Source: Haloarcula sp. CBA1127 (GTDB lineage Archaea > Halobacteriota > Halobacteria > Halobacteriales > Haloarculaceae). From it: a stretch of 64,000 nt of DNA. Made by a program: the position numbers and the translations under genes. The first letter of the stretch is position 1. Each line of letters begins with the position of its first letter. Shown here piece by piece: positions 27,483 through 35,360 of this stretch. The stretch lies in assembly GCF_001485575.1 (NCBI RefSeq), contig NZ_BCNB01000006.1:1736001-1800000 (forward strand), given 5' to 3'. The notes beneath the pieces were generated by a model, which worked only from the letters and a program-made list of their open reading frames with translations, searched no databases and was not told the origin of the DNA.

Positions 27483-28247
27483 ATGGCAAAAACCGCTCAA
27501 AACCCAGTCAAATCCGCCGAGACGACGTTCGAGGTGCTTGACGCACTGAAAGATCTTGACGGAGCCGGTGTCACCGAACTGGCCCAGCACCTTGACATCC
27601 CAAAGAGTACCGTTCACAACTATCTGAGCACGCTGGAACAGGAAGAGTACGTTGTCAACAGAGACGGCGTGTACGAGGTCGGGCTTCGGTTCCTAGAACT
27701 GGGGGCGTACGCCCGCCACCGGGAGAAGCTGTTCGAGATTGCGAAGCCAGAGGTCGACCGGCTGGCGGAAGAAACCGGCGAGCTCGCGAATATTCTCGTC
27801 GAAGAACACGGCCGCGGGTCGTACCTGTACCGTGCTCGGGGAGACAAAGCCGTGCAGGTGAAGGCCCACGTCGGAACACGCGTTCCGCTTCATACGACAG
27901 CGCTGGGAAAAGCGATTCTCGCACACATGCCGACCGAACGGGTTGATGCGATCGTCGACCGCCACGGACTCGGTGGGGAGGCCAGCAAGTCGATCAGTGG
28001 CAGAGCGGAACTGGAGCAAGAGCTAGCGGATGTCCGAGAGCGCGGCGTCGCCTTTGACGACGAGGAGCGTCTCGAAGGGCTCCGCTGTGTCGCCGCCCCG
28101 GTGCTCAACCACGATAACGAAATTATCGGTGCGATCAGCGTTTCGGGGCCGACAAATCGATTCCGTGGCGACCGGTTCCGCGAAGAATTCCCACAGAAAG
28201 TACTGGAGGTCGCCAACGTTATCGAACTGAACGTTACCTATTCATAG
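27483..28247 (+). CDS. IclR-family transcriptional regulator
   Basis: A cytoplasmic DNA-binding repressor/activator of 254 residues. The N-terminal winged helix-turn-helix (about residues 8-70) has AELAQHLDIPKSTVHNYLSTL-like sequence, starting VTELAQHLDIPKST. The C-terminal IclR effector-binding domain (about 85-250) has the ELANILVEEHGRG and RVPLHTTALGKAILA segments. The ATG at 27483 gives a normal N-terminus. It follows the sugar-acid dehydratase-like gene and is a good candidate for its regulator; the effector is probably a sugar acid, inferred from context. Confidence 0.93.
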   Translation: MAKTAQNPVKSAETTFEVLDALKDLDGAGVTELAQHLDIPKSTVHNYLSTLEQEEYVVNRDGVYEVGLRFLELGAYARHREKLFEIAKPEVDRLAEETGELANILVEEHGRGSYLYRARGDKAVQVKAHVGTRVPLHTTALGKAILAHMPTERVDAIVDRHGLGGEASKSISGRAELEQELADVRERGVAFDDEERLEGLRCVAAPVLNHDNEIIGAISVSGPTNRFRGDRFREEFPQKVLEVANVIELNVTYS

Positions 28248-28912
28248 CAGCAGTGTTCAGAAGCGGTGAACGGTATTACAGTCTTGTGGCCGCGATACCT
28301 GAACGGCCTATTTTCGACAGTAGCGCTGTACTCGGGCAGCGATTGCAGGACAGGCAGACCAGGCAAGAGGGTATTGGAAGTACGTATCGAAAGCGTTTGC
28401 AGCACGTATTCGCTCCACGACGCGCACAAGTCCCTGCTTGCATTCGATAACCGCCAGTTCCTAGCTCTGGCTGCTGAACGGTGTCCATACGTCCAGTTCA
28501 TGATGAGGGAACGCCTTTCCAACGCCATCTGACACCGTTCGGTACGAGATACGGCCACGACTCTGACACGACCCCAATCTCAATAATGGATGTACTACTG
28601 TTACTCCAGACGAGACACATCGATTATGCGTTTCCTATCACTGGCTGTGCTCGAAATAGTAGCAAAACCTCCCGGCCATACAGCTAATGTCTCCAAATAT
28701 CGATTTTATATGCAGTCCTGCCTAATATAGCCCTAATTCAGGCCCTGAAAAATCGATAGTGCAAAATCCGTCTATAGGTTTGGGTAGATGGGATTATATT
28801 TTGTCAATAGTAACGGGGAGCATGAACTATCCGCCCATATATTTTGCTCAGGTAGCCACGCAACAGCAGCTATCGTTCCGGCGGTATCTCCCGACAAATC
28901 AGGGGTGCACGG
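28248..28912. other. Gene-free region with possible degenerate repeat element
   Basis: The part 28250-28560 is open in several frames on both strands without family resemblance. It contains a perfect 10-bp inverted repeat, GAACGGTGTC (28476-28485) and GACACCGTTC (28531-28540). From about 28600 to 28860 the DNA becomes AT-rich. This looks like a decayed mobile or repeat element, but no transposase could be recognised. Confidence 0.35.
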
Positions 28913-29089
28913 TTACGCGAGGAACTGGACGCCCAGAGCCAGCAGGAACAGTACCACGACCCCAATGGATGACAGTTCGAGCCACCGGGACCGCACGTCG
29001 GCGGACCTGATGCTTGCAACGAACAGCGTTCCGATGATGCCGACGACGACGACCAGTGCCAGATATACTGCGTTGAGCGCTGATGCCAT
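28913..29089 (-). CDS. Small two-helix membrane protein
   Basis: A 58-residue protein starting MASALNAVYLALVVVVG. Two hydrophobic segments (about residues 5-26 and 38-57) are joined by a charged loop (RSADVRSRW). The codon use and the clear membrane topology support a real gene, although no family was recognised. It is divergent from the hypothetical gene at 29180. Confidence 0.6.
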   Translation of the reverse strand: MASALNAVYLALVVVVGIIGTLFVASIRSADVRSRWLELSSIGVVVLFLLALGVQFLA

Positions 29090-29179
29090 GTGATACCATT
29101 CCACAGCAGTACAGTAAACACTGGTGGTCAAATGTCCGTCCCCACAACGGTAATGAGACCCAATCACATAGTCAGGGGC

Positions 29180-29578
29180 ATGCGTCTCGAACTACGAATC
29201 TGTAAACACTGCTACGAGGGAGAGCATGGGAACGACCAAAAGACGGCGGTGACACAGGACATGGTCGCCTGTGCCGAACAAGTCCGCGAGTACAAGGACC
29301 TCATTGGGCTCGATGCACTCTATATTACGAAGGTGACAGAAGGTGACCCCGGCGGCGCGGAAGCACTGGATGTCATCGTCGCCAGCATCGAGGGCGACCA
29401 GGTCGCGCTCTCCGATACACAACTGGTCATGGAGGACGGCGACGGTAATATGCTCGTCTACCCGGAGCCAAAGGACATCCTCCAAGTCCTGACCCGGAAC
29501 CTGAACCAGATTCAGGAACAGACCCGGCAGGACGTCGACGTTGAGCTGTCGCCGGAAGGACAGGCACTCATCGCGTAG
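29180..29578 (+). CDS. Hypothetical soluble protein with N-terminal CxxC
   Basis: A 132-residue acidic protein starting MRLELRICKHCYEGEHGN. The CKHC pair near residue 8 plus His14 could bind a metal. The remainder is an alpha/beta domain (about residues 20-115) with no motif I can assign. The ATG at 29180 is chosen because upstream codons do not look coding. It converges with the formate dehydrogenase operon and may or may not belong to it. Confidence 0.65.
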   Translation: MRLELRICKHCYEGEHGNDQKTAVTQDMVACAEQVREYKDLIGLDALYITKVTEGDPGGAEALDVIVASIEGDQVALSDTQLVMEDGDGNMLVYPEPKDILQVLTRNLNQIQEQTRQDVDVELSPEGQALIA

Positions 29579-29604
29579 CTGCGAAAAAACGGCCCTCAGT
29601 GGGT

Positions 29605-30648
29605 TCAGTTTTCGCTATCGTCTGATTCAGGCTGGCCGCCGTCGGTCTGGGGCTCGCCCCCGTCGGCCGCGGCCGGCGGTTCTCGCTCTGCTTCGAGCTG
29701 CTGTTCCCAGCGGATGCGCAGGACGTTTCCGTACATCGACAGCACGAGCCCGACACCGAGGACGACCATTCCGACGTTGATACCGATAGTCAACAGGATG
29801 CTCGACGGACCGCCGCCGATGGCGAGTTCGCGGGGCACCGGATAGCCCTCGTCGAAGATGCTCCCAATGAGCACGGAGACGATGCCGATGACGGTCATCG
29901 CGCCGAATATCGTCGAGACAGTTCGCCAGGACGGGGACAGCGAGAGGCGTTCGATTCCCGTGGTGTCCGGCTCCTCATCGTCGTCGCCGTGGTGCTCAGG
30001 CACCATGCTTCGGGGAATGAACGCTTTCGTCTCGACGGGATAGAAGGCGGGGTGCATCCCGTGCTCGAAGATGTGGAACATGACTCCCATCAGCATGATG
30101 ACGCCCAGCAGGCCGTGGAACGTGACGAAGGCCATCGCGGCCGCCTTGGTCTGGAACATCGCGGCGAGGCCGGTTTTGCTCCAGATGAGCAGCCCCGAAA
30201 TCGCAAGCAGGGTCAGCTCGATGGAGAAAATCGCCACGACACCTTTGCCGATGTAGGACAGTAGCGGGACCTCGTCGGCCTTGTAGCCGGCGAACTGCCG
30301 CGCGCTCGGGTGTCGTTCGTCGGCTCGACCGAGCACGAACTGGATATCCTGAATGAACGCGTCGACGTCGTCTTTCGCCGGGAGGATTTTCGAGAAGTTG
30401 CTCCGGCCGGTCGAGGAGATAAGCTGGAGCGTAATCCAGAAGATGACGAGTGCAACCAGCCCGATGCCGGTGATGCGGTGGATCGCCGTCACGCCTGAAG
30501 CCCCACCCATCAGCGTCAGCATCCACCACAGTTCGTCGTTGAACATGATGGCGTAGCCGGTGAAAAACAGCAGGAACACGTCCAGCCCTAGCAGTGAGTG
30601 AAACAGGGTCGTCACGCGCGTGAACTTCCCGTGGTCGAGATTGCTCAT
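29605..30648 (-). CDS. Formate dehydrogenase cytochrome b subunit
   Basis: The membrane anchor that carries electrons from the iron-sulfur subunit to quinone. Four or five membrane segments are visible in the first 200 residues. Candidate heme ligands are the histidines in TLFHSLLG, AIHRITG, TFHGLLG and HIFEHGMH, as in the FdnI/FdoI family. An additional pair of helices lies in the C-terminal half, followed by an acidic tail; this extension makes it longer (347) than FdnI (about 217). It is the last gene of the fdh operon and overlaps the gene upstream by four bases (ATGA at 30645-30648). Confidence 0.85.
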   Translation of the reverse strand: MSNLDHGKFTRVTTLFHSLLGLDVFLLFFTGYAIMFNDELWWMLTLMGGASGVTAIHRITGIGLVALVIFWITLQLISSTGRSNFSKILPAKDDVDAFIQDIQFVLGRADERHPSARQFAGYKADEVPLLSYIGKGVVAIFSIELTLLAISGLLIWSKTGLAAMFQTKAAAMAFVTFHGLLGVIMLMGVMFHIFEHGMHPAFYPVETKAFIPRSMVPEHHGDDDEEPDTTGIERLSLSPSWRTVSTIFGAMTVIGIVSVLIGSIFDEGYPVPRELAIGGGPSSILLTIGINVGMVVLGVGLVLSMYGNVLRIRWEQQLEAEREPPAAADGGEPQTDGGQPESDDSEN

Positions 30649-31055
30649 GCGCCGTCACCTCCCTGTCCATCGCCGCGGGCCGGCGAACCACCGTCGGCCG
30701 CGACGGCCTCGCTGGTTTCCTCACCCGGCTCCCGCATCTTGCCTGCCAGACGCTGGAACGCCGCCCAGTGGATGAACACCATCACGAGGATGAACGCGCC
30801 GAGGATGACATCGGCCGCGTGGATGAGCGCGATGAGGAAATCGAGCGCGGGGATGGTGTTGCCGAACACCCAGTCCGCGCCGATACCGCCGCCCTCGACG
30901 CTCGGGTTGACCCGGTACAGCGATTCATAGCCGAGTCTGAATCCCTGTGCCCAGAACAGCGCCAGCGCCGCGACAGCGAGGCCGGCGACCGCGCTGATGA
31001 GCACCGAGACGCGGCTGTAGCCGTTCACCTCCGGGAGGTCTTCTGTGTTCGTCAT
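30645..31055 (-). CDS. Small membrane protein of the formate dehydrogenase operon
   Basis: A 136-residue protein with two or three hydrophobic segments (about residues 18-40, 66-84 and 86-100) and an acidic C-terminal tail. It overlaps both neighbours by four bases, so it is certainly part of the fdh operon. No family was recognised. It may be an additional membrane subunit or assembly factor. Confidence 0.75.
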   Translation of the reverse strand: MTNTEDLPEVNGYSRVSVLISAVAGLAVAALALFWAQGFRLGYESLYRVNPSVEGGGIGADWVFGNTIPALDFLIALIHAADVILGAFILVMVFIHWAAFQRLAGKMREPGEETSEAVAADGGSPARGDGQGGDGA

Positions 31056-31714
31056 TGGAACTCACTGGCGTCCTCGCCAAAGATGATGTCCATAGCCACG
31101 TCGTTGAAGAACGTGCCGCTGTCCCTGTTGTCCAGTTCGTCCGATATCTGGGCTGGCGTCCCGACCAGGATGGCGTCGGTGGCACACTCCTCGGCGCAGG
31201 CCGGCCCTTTGCCGACATCCTGACGCTCCTCACACATGGTACACTTGTCCATGTTGCCACCGCTGCCGACGAGATTGGCAACTCCCTCGTCCTCGCTGGG
31301 GAACTGCGGCGCGCCGAACGGACACGCCGAGAGGCAGTACTGGCAGCCGATACAGAGGTCGTCACGAACCCGCACAAACCCATTCTCCTTCGAGATGAGC
31401 GAGTCGGTCGGGCACACCGAGACGCACGGCGCGTTCGAACAGTGATAGCACTGCATCGGCACCGCGGTTTCACCGGGCGACTCGCCCTGCCCCATCGCCT
31501 GGCCGCTGCTGGCGTTGAGCCCCGATGCGGCTTCTTGGCCTTCGAGCATCGTCGCAATACTGATTCGCTGTTCGTCCCGTGGGACGTCCCACGTACGCTT
31601 ACAGGAGACAACACAGCCACCACAGTCGATACACGCCTCAACATCCGGGAAGATGCGCGCATCCTCGCCGGTACTCATCACGCCGTCGTGCATCACTTCA
31701 TTGCCTGTTGACAT
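31052..31714 (-). CDS. Formate dehydrogenase iron-sulfur subunit
   Basis: A polyferredoxin of 220 residues that passes electrons from the catalytic subunit to cytochrome b. Four cysteine-rich groups are present: CIDCGGCVVSC (28-38), CYHCSNAPCVSVC (89-101), CIGCQYCLSAC (121-131), and a last group CTMC...CAEEC near 158-177. This matches the FdnH/DmsB plan of four [4Fe-4S] clusters. No signal peptide or C-terminal membrane helix was seen, so it is probably carried out with the Tat-exported alpha subunit. An internal ATG at residue 13 is an alternative start. Confidence 0.9.
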   Translation of the reverse strand: MSTGNEVMHDGVMSTGEDARIFPDVEACIDCGGCVVSCKRTWDVPRDEQRISIATMLEGQEAASGLNASSGQAMGQGESPGETAVPMQCYHCSNAPCVSVCPTDSLISKENGFVRVRDDLCIGCQYCLSACPFGAPQFPSEDEGVANLVGSGGNMDKCTMCEERQDVGKGPACAEECATDAILVGTPAQISDELDNRDSGTFFNDVAMDIIFGEDASEFQ

Positions 31715-31725
31715 ACTAGCTCACC

Positions 31726-34700
31726 TCATTGCACCGTCGAGTTGTCACGGACATCGAAGTCCTTCTGTGTCCCGACGTCGTTCACGTCCTGCGGGAAGTC
31801 GAACTCAAGGTCCACGTCAATGTTATACCGGTCCAGTACCTCCGGCGTCGCCGGGTTGACCGCGACCATCGATACTTTCGTCTCCTGCATCTGGGTTTCA
31901 ACGTCATAGCCGCGAGACGTGATGGCGTTCGCTGAGTCCCCGATAGCGTAGGGAACGTGCCCATCAGGGTACTTGTCCTCCAGACTCTCGCCTTTGAACA
32001 CGCCGCCCCAGTGGTACGGCAGGAACACTTCCCGGTCGTTCGGCCGGTCCGTCACGCGGGCTTTCACCAGCACGGAACCGCGGTCCGTCGAGGAGATGAC
32101 GACGAGGTCGCCGCCGTCAATGCCGAGTTCTTCCGCTTTGTTCGGCGTTATCTCAGCGTACATATGCGGCTGGAGGTCGGCGGTGTGGATGTTGTTCCGC
32201 GTCTCCGCACCACCGCCCTGATGTTCGACCTGCCGGCCGCTGGTCATGATCGTGTCCAGATCTGGCCCATCGTCCTGATTGTGGATGATGTCCGTGGCCC
32301 GTTCCTGCTCTTTGAGGTTGTTCTGGTCGAGCCGGTAGAAGTTCCGCTGCTGGCCGTTGGCCGGCCACTCGTTCAGCAGTTCCGTGTCCGGCCCCTCGAT
32401 GGGTTCGCGGTGCACCGGCACCTTGTCGAGGAAGCTCCAGACGACGGCCCGCGCCCGGCCGCGCCCGGTCGGCGCGTCAGGCTGTTTGAAGTCATACTGC
32501 TCATAGAATTCGGGCTCGACGCCTTCCCCGATCATCGTTTCAAGATACTCGTCGAACACTGCGCTCCCGGTGTCGGGGTTGTTCAGCGCCTGCGCGGCGG
32601 TGTACACCGACTCCTGATTGTCGAGCGCGTATTGCTGTGGGATGGTGAGTTCGTCCGGCTGTACCTCCTGGGTCGGGTCGACGAGGCTCTGTGGTGGCGT
32701 CACCTTCCAGCCCGGGTACTCCGGAATGCCGTGGATCATGCCGTCCGCGGCCGTGTCGGCGTCGTCGGCCCATTGGGGGTTGTACGGTGCCCGGGTCAGA
32801 TCGAGCGCTTCCTCCTGACTCTCGTATCGGTCGCCGACGGCATTGAGCGTCTCCTGCATCGGGTAGTCGTCGTCTGTCGGCATATCGGCCCAGTCTTCGG
32901 GCGTGGGTGCCGAGACGCCCCAGCGGGTCCGGAAGTCCTGGCCCCCGTTGTTGGGGTCCAGGTCGTCGTTCCAGATAATCGGCGTCCCCGGATGGTCCTC
33001 GCCCCAGCAGGGCCAGGGGAGCATCCAGTACTCGCCTGCAACCGGCGTCCCCTCGGCACCTTTGAGATCCTCGTTGGAGAACGCGTAATCGTACTCCAGA
33101 TGTTGCTGGAGCCGTTCGGGTGTCTGCCGGTAACCGATAGTGTTCGTCCCGAGGTTGAACTCGCGGACGACGCCCTCGTATGAGGACTTCCCGTTGTATA
33201 GCTCCGAGCCCGCGCCCCAGTCGAAGTGCTCGCCAAAGCCCAGATAGCCAGCCAGTTCCTGCATGATCTGGAGGTCGGGCTTGGAGTTGTGCGCCGGCGA
33301 GCGGACCGGTTCGGACCACTGGACCGACCGGTTCGTGTTGGTCAGCGAGCGGTAATGCTCGTACTGACTGGACGCCGGTAACAGCAGCACCGGCGGGCCG
33401 TCCTCGTAATCCGGCAGCACGCTCGCGACCGAAGGGAACACGTCAACGACGACCAGCAGATCGAGGTTCTCCATGCCCTCTTTCATCTGCTCCATTTCGC
33501 TGATGGAGTTCGCTGAGTGCCCCCAGAAGACCGCGATCTTCGTCTGGTCGGGCTGGTAGATCGGCGTTTCCTGATACCGGTCTTCCTTGTCGAGGGCAGA
33601 CTCGAACCAGCGGGCCACTGTCAGCCCGTTCTGGAACATCATCGAGTTCTCCGCCGGGTTGCTCGGCCCGTGGTCGGCGTTCGGCGGCAGCGAGTCCGCG
33701 TCCGCACTCCCTTCATACGTCGGACTCTGTCGGACGTACTTGTCCGGCGGCATCAGCTCGAACCGGTTGTACATGTCCGCAAACGACGTGTCGCCGCTGG
33801 TCTCGGGGGTTCGGTCCCAGATTTCAGCCCACCATGACCACCCCCCCGCAGACAGACCGTAATATCCCGGCAGGATATGGCTGGCGACCGCGAGGTCGGT
33901 CGCCCCCTGGACGTTTGCGTGTCCACGCATGACCTGCAGGCCGCCGCCGCTCCTGGCCGCACTTCCGGAGGCGAGACTTGCCATCGCGTACGAGCGGATG
34001 TTCTGGGTCCCGTTGTTGTGCTGGGTCCCGCCCATCGCCCACTCGATCTGGACGTGTGGTCGGGCCTCGTCGATCATGTCAGCGATGCGCTCGATGTCCT
34101 CAGCGGACACCCACGTGATCTCCTCGACCGTCTCCTTGTCGTACTCGTCGAGTTCCGCGTCGACGTCTTCCCAGCCCTGCACGCGGTCAGTGAGCATATT
34201 CTGCCCACTTTCGTCCGCGTCGGGGTCCATCGCGAGCCCGTGCTTGTCGCGGAGCTCTTTGATGATCCCCATCATCAGGGCCACGTCGGTGCCCGGACGG
34301 AACCGCATGAACTCGTCGGCGTGAGCCGATGTCTTCGTGAACCGCGGGTCCAGATTGAGGATGGTCCCGCCCCGTTTCTGCCCTTCGAGGATGTGCTGCA
34401 TCGCGATGGGGTGTGCTTCAGCCGGGTTCTGGCCGATGATGATGTTCAGGTCGAAGTTCCGGTAGTCCTGAACGGTGTTTGTCATCGCGCCGTAGCCCCA
34501 GGTGTTTGCCAGCCCCGTGACCGTCGTGGAGTGGCAGATTCGGGCCTGGTGGTCGATGTTGTTTGTACCCATAAACGCCGCCAGCTTCCTGATGGCGTAG
34601 GCCTCCTCGTTGGAGTGATGGGCGCTACCGAGCAACATCACGCTCTCGCGGCTGTGCTCCGCGTCGACGTCGACGGCCTCTGCTGGGGCGGTGTCGTCGT

Positions 34701-35127
34701 CGGGCCACAGCGCCCGGATATCCGTCGCCAGACGGTCGTACGTTTCGTTCCAGCCGAGTTTGCGCCACTCCCCGTCCTCCTGTATCATCGGGTGTTTGAG
34801 ACGCTTCTCGGAGTGTTCGGTCTCGTAGATGCCGGCCCCTTTCGAGCAGAGCGACCCGGCGTTTATTGGGTGTTCATGCCACGGCTCCATGCCGACGAAG
34901 GAATTCCCCTCCCGCTCACCACGGAAGCCACAGCCCACCGAGCAGTAGTTGCAGATCGTCTTGGTCAGTTCGGTGTCCGTGTCTGTCCCGTCCGTTTCCT
35001 CACCGTCCTCCTGAAGTGCCCGACCAGCGCCGCTGACGCCGAGGGCGACCCCACCCGCGAGGGCGCTCGCCTTCATAAACGAGCGCCGGTCGAGATCCAG
35101 TGAGACTGGTTCCTGTTGAGTGCTCAT
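31726..35127 (-). CDS. fdhA: Formate dehydrogenase-N-type catalytic subunit (Mo/W-bis-MGD)
   Basis: The catalytic subunit of an exported formate dehydrogenase. With the ATG at 35127, a twin-arginine signal (DRRSFMKA, residues 13-20) directs Tat export. The [4Fe-4S] motif is Cys59, Cys62, Cys66 and Cys94, with Lys96. The active-site segment reads QARICHSTTV, with Cys198 followed by His199; E. coli FdnG has selenocysteine at 196 in the same context. GYGAMTNTVQD and AEAHPIAM also match FdnG. The C-terminal molybdopterin dinucleotide-binding domain covers about the last 120 residues. At 1133 residues it is longer than FdnG (1015). Upstream of the operon is a divergent gene for a polyferredoxin and a TorD chaperone. 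A related oxidoreductase function is possible but less likely. Confidence 0.88.
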   Translation of the reverse strand: MSTQQEPVSLDLDRRSFMKASALAGGVALGVSGAGRALQEDGEETDGTDTDTELTKTICNYCSVGCGFRGEREGNSFVGMEPWHEHPINAGSLCSKGAGIYETEHSEKRLKHPMIQEDGEWRKLGWNETYDRLATDIRALWPDDDTAPAEAVDVDAEHSRESVMLLGSAHHSNEEAYAIRKLAAFMGTNNIDHQARICHSTTVTGLANTWGYGAMTNTVQDYRNFDLNIIIGQNPAEAHPIAMQHILEGQKRGGTILNLDPRFTKTSAHADEFMRFRPGTDVALMMGIIKELRDKHGLAMDPDADESGQNMLTDRVQGWEDVDAELDEYDKETVEEITWVSAEDIERIADMIDEARPHVQIEWAMGGTQHNNGTQNIRSYAMASLASGSAARSGGGLQVMRGHANVQGATDLAVASHILPGYYGLSAGGWSWWAEIWDRTPETSGDTSFADMYNRFELMPPDKYVRQSPTYEGSADADSLPPNADHGPSNPAENSMMFQNGLTVARWFESALDKEDRYQETPIYQPDQTKIAVFWGHSANSISEMEQMKEGMENLDLLVVVDVFPSVASVLPDYEDGPPVLLLPASSQYEHYRSLTNTNRSVQWSEPVRSPAHNSKPDLQIMQELAGYLGFGEHFDWGAGSELYNGKSSYEGVVREFNLGTNTIGYRQTPERLQQHLEYDYAFSNEDLKGAEGTPVAGEYWMLPWPCWGEDHPGTPIIWNDDLDPNNGGQDFRTRWGVSAPTPEDWADMPTDDDYPMQETLNAVGDRYESQEEALDLTRAPYNPQWADDADTAADGMIHGIPEYPGWKVTPPQSLVDPTQEVQPDELTIPQQYALDNQESVYTAAQALNNPDTGSAVFDEYLETMIGEGVEPEFYEQYDFKQPDAPTGRGRARAVVWSFLDKVPVHREPIEGPDTELLNEWPANGQQRNFYRLDQNNLKEQERATDIIHNQDDGPDLDTIMTSGRQVEHQGGGAETRNNIHTADLQPHMYAEITPNKAEELGIDGGDLVVISSTDRGSVLVKARVTDRPNDREVFLPYHWGGVFKGESLEDKYPDGHVPYAIGDSANAITSRGYDVETQMQETKVSMVAVNPATPEVLDRYNIDVDLEFDFPQDVNDVGTQKDFDVRDNSTVQ

Positions 35128-35360
35128 GGTGAATGGTGCCCACCCATTACCGATGCTGTCCGTGTTTGCCACGAAATCTGGTTTGTCATTGTCTGTCTAG
35201 ACGTGGCACAAATTCGATGTCATCCATGATAAAATGTGACATAGTTAGGTGTCATAATTCCTGTAATTTTCCGGCCGTCCAAATATTTGGGGTTGAATTC
35301 ATGAACAGATGTGTGAACACTCCGCAAGGTCTATTACTGCAACAGGATTTTGCATGATTA
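35128..35360. promoter_or_regulatory. Divergent promoter region of formate dehydrogenase and polyferredoxin genes
   Basis: This AT-rich region serves both directions. It holds a short inverted repeat, TGACA (35237-35241) and TGTCA (35250-35254), inside the ATGTGACATAG...GGTGTCATAA context. The word GTCAT also recurs near 35217 and 35251. The repeats suggest a shared operator, inferred from position. Confidence 0.4.

Noticed and set aside
31957..33183. A 408-codon plus-strand frame inside the formate dehydrogenase gene
   Set aside because: It is antisense to fdhA, whose motifs are unmistakable; the frame is an effect of high GC.
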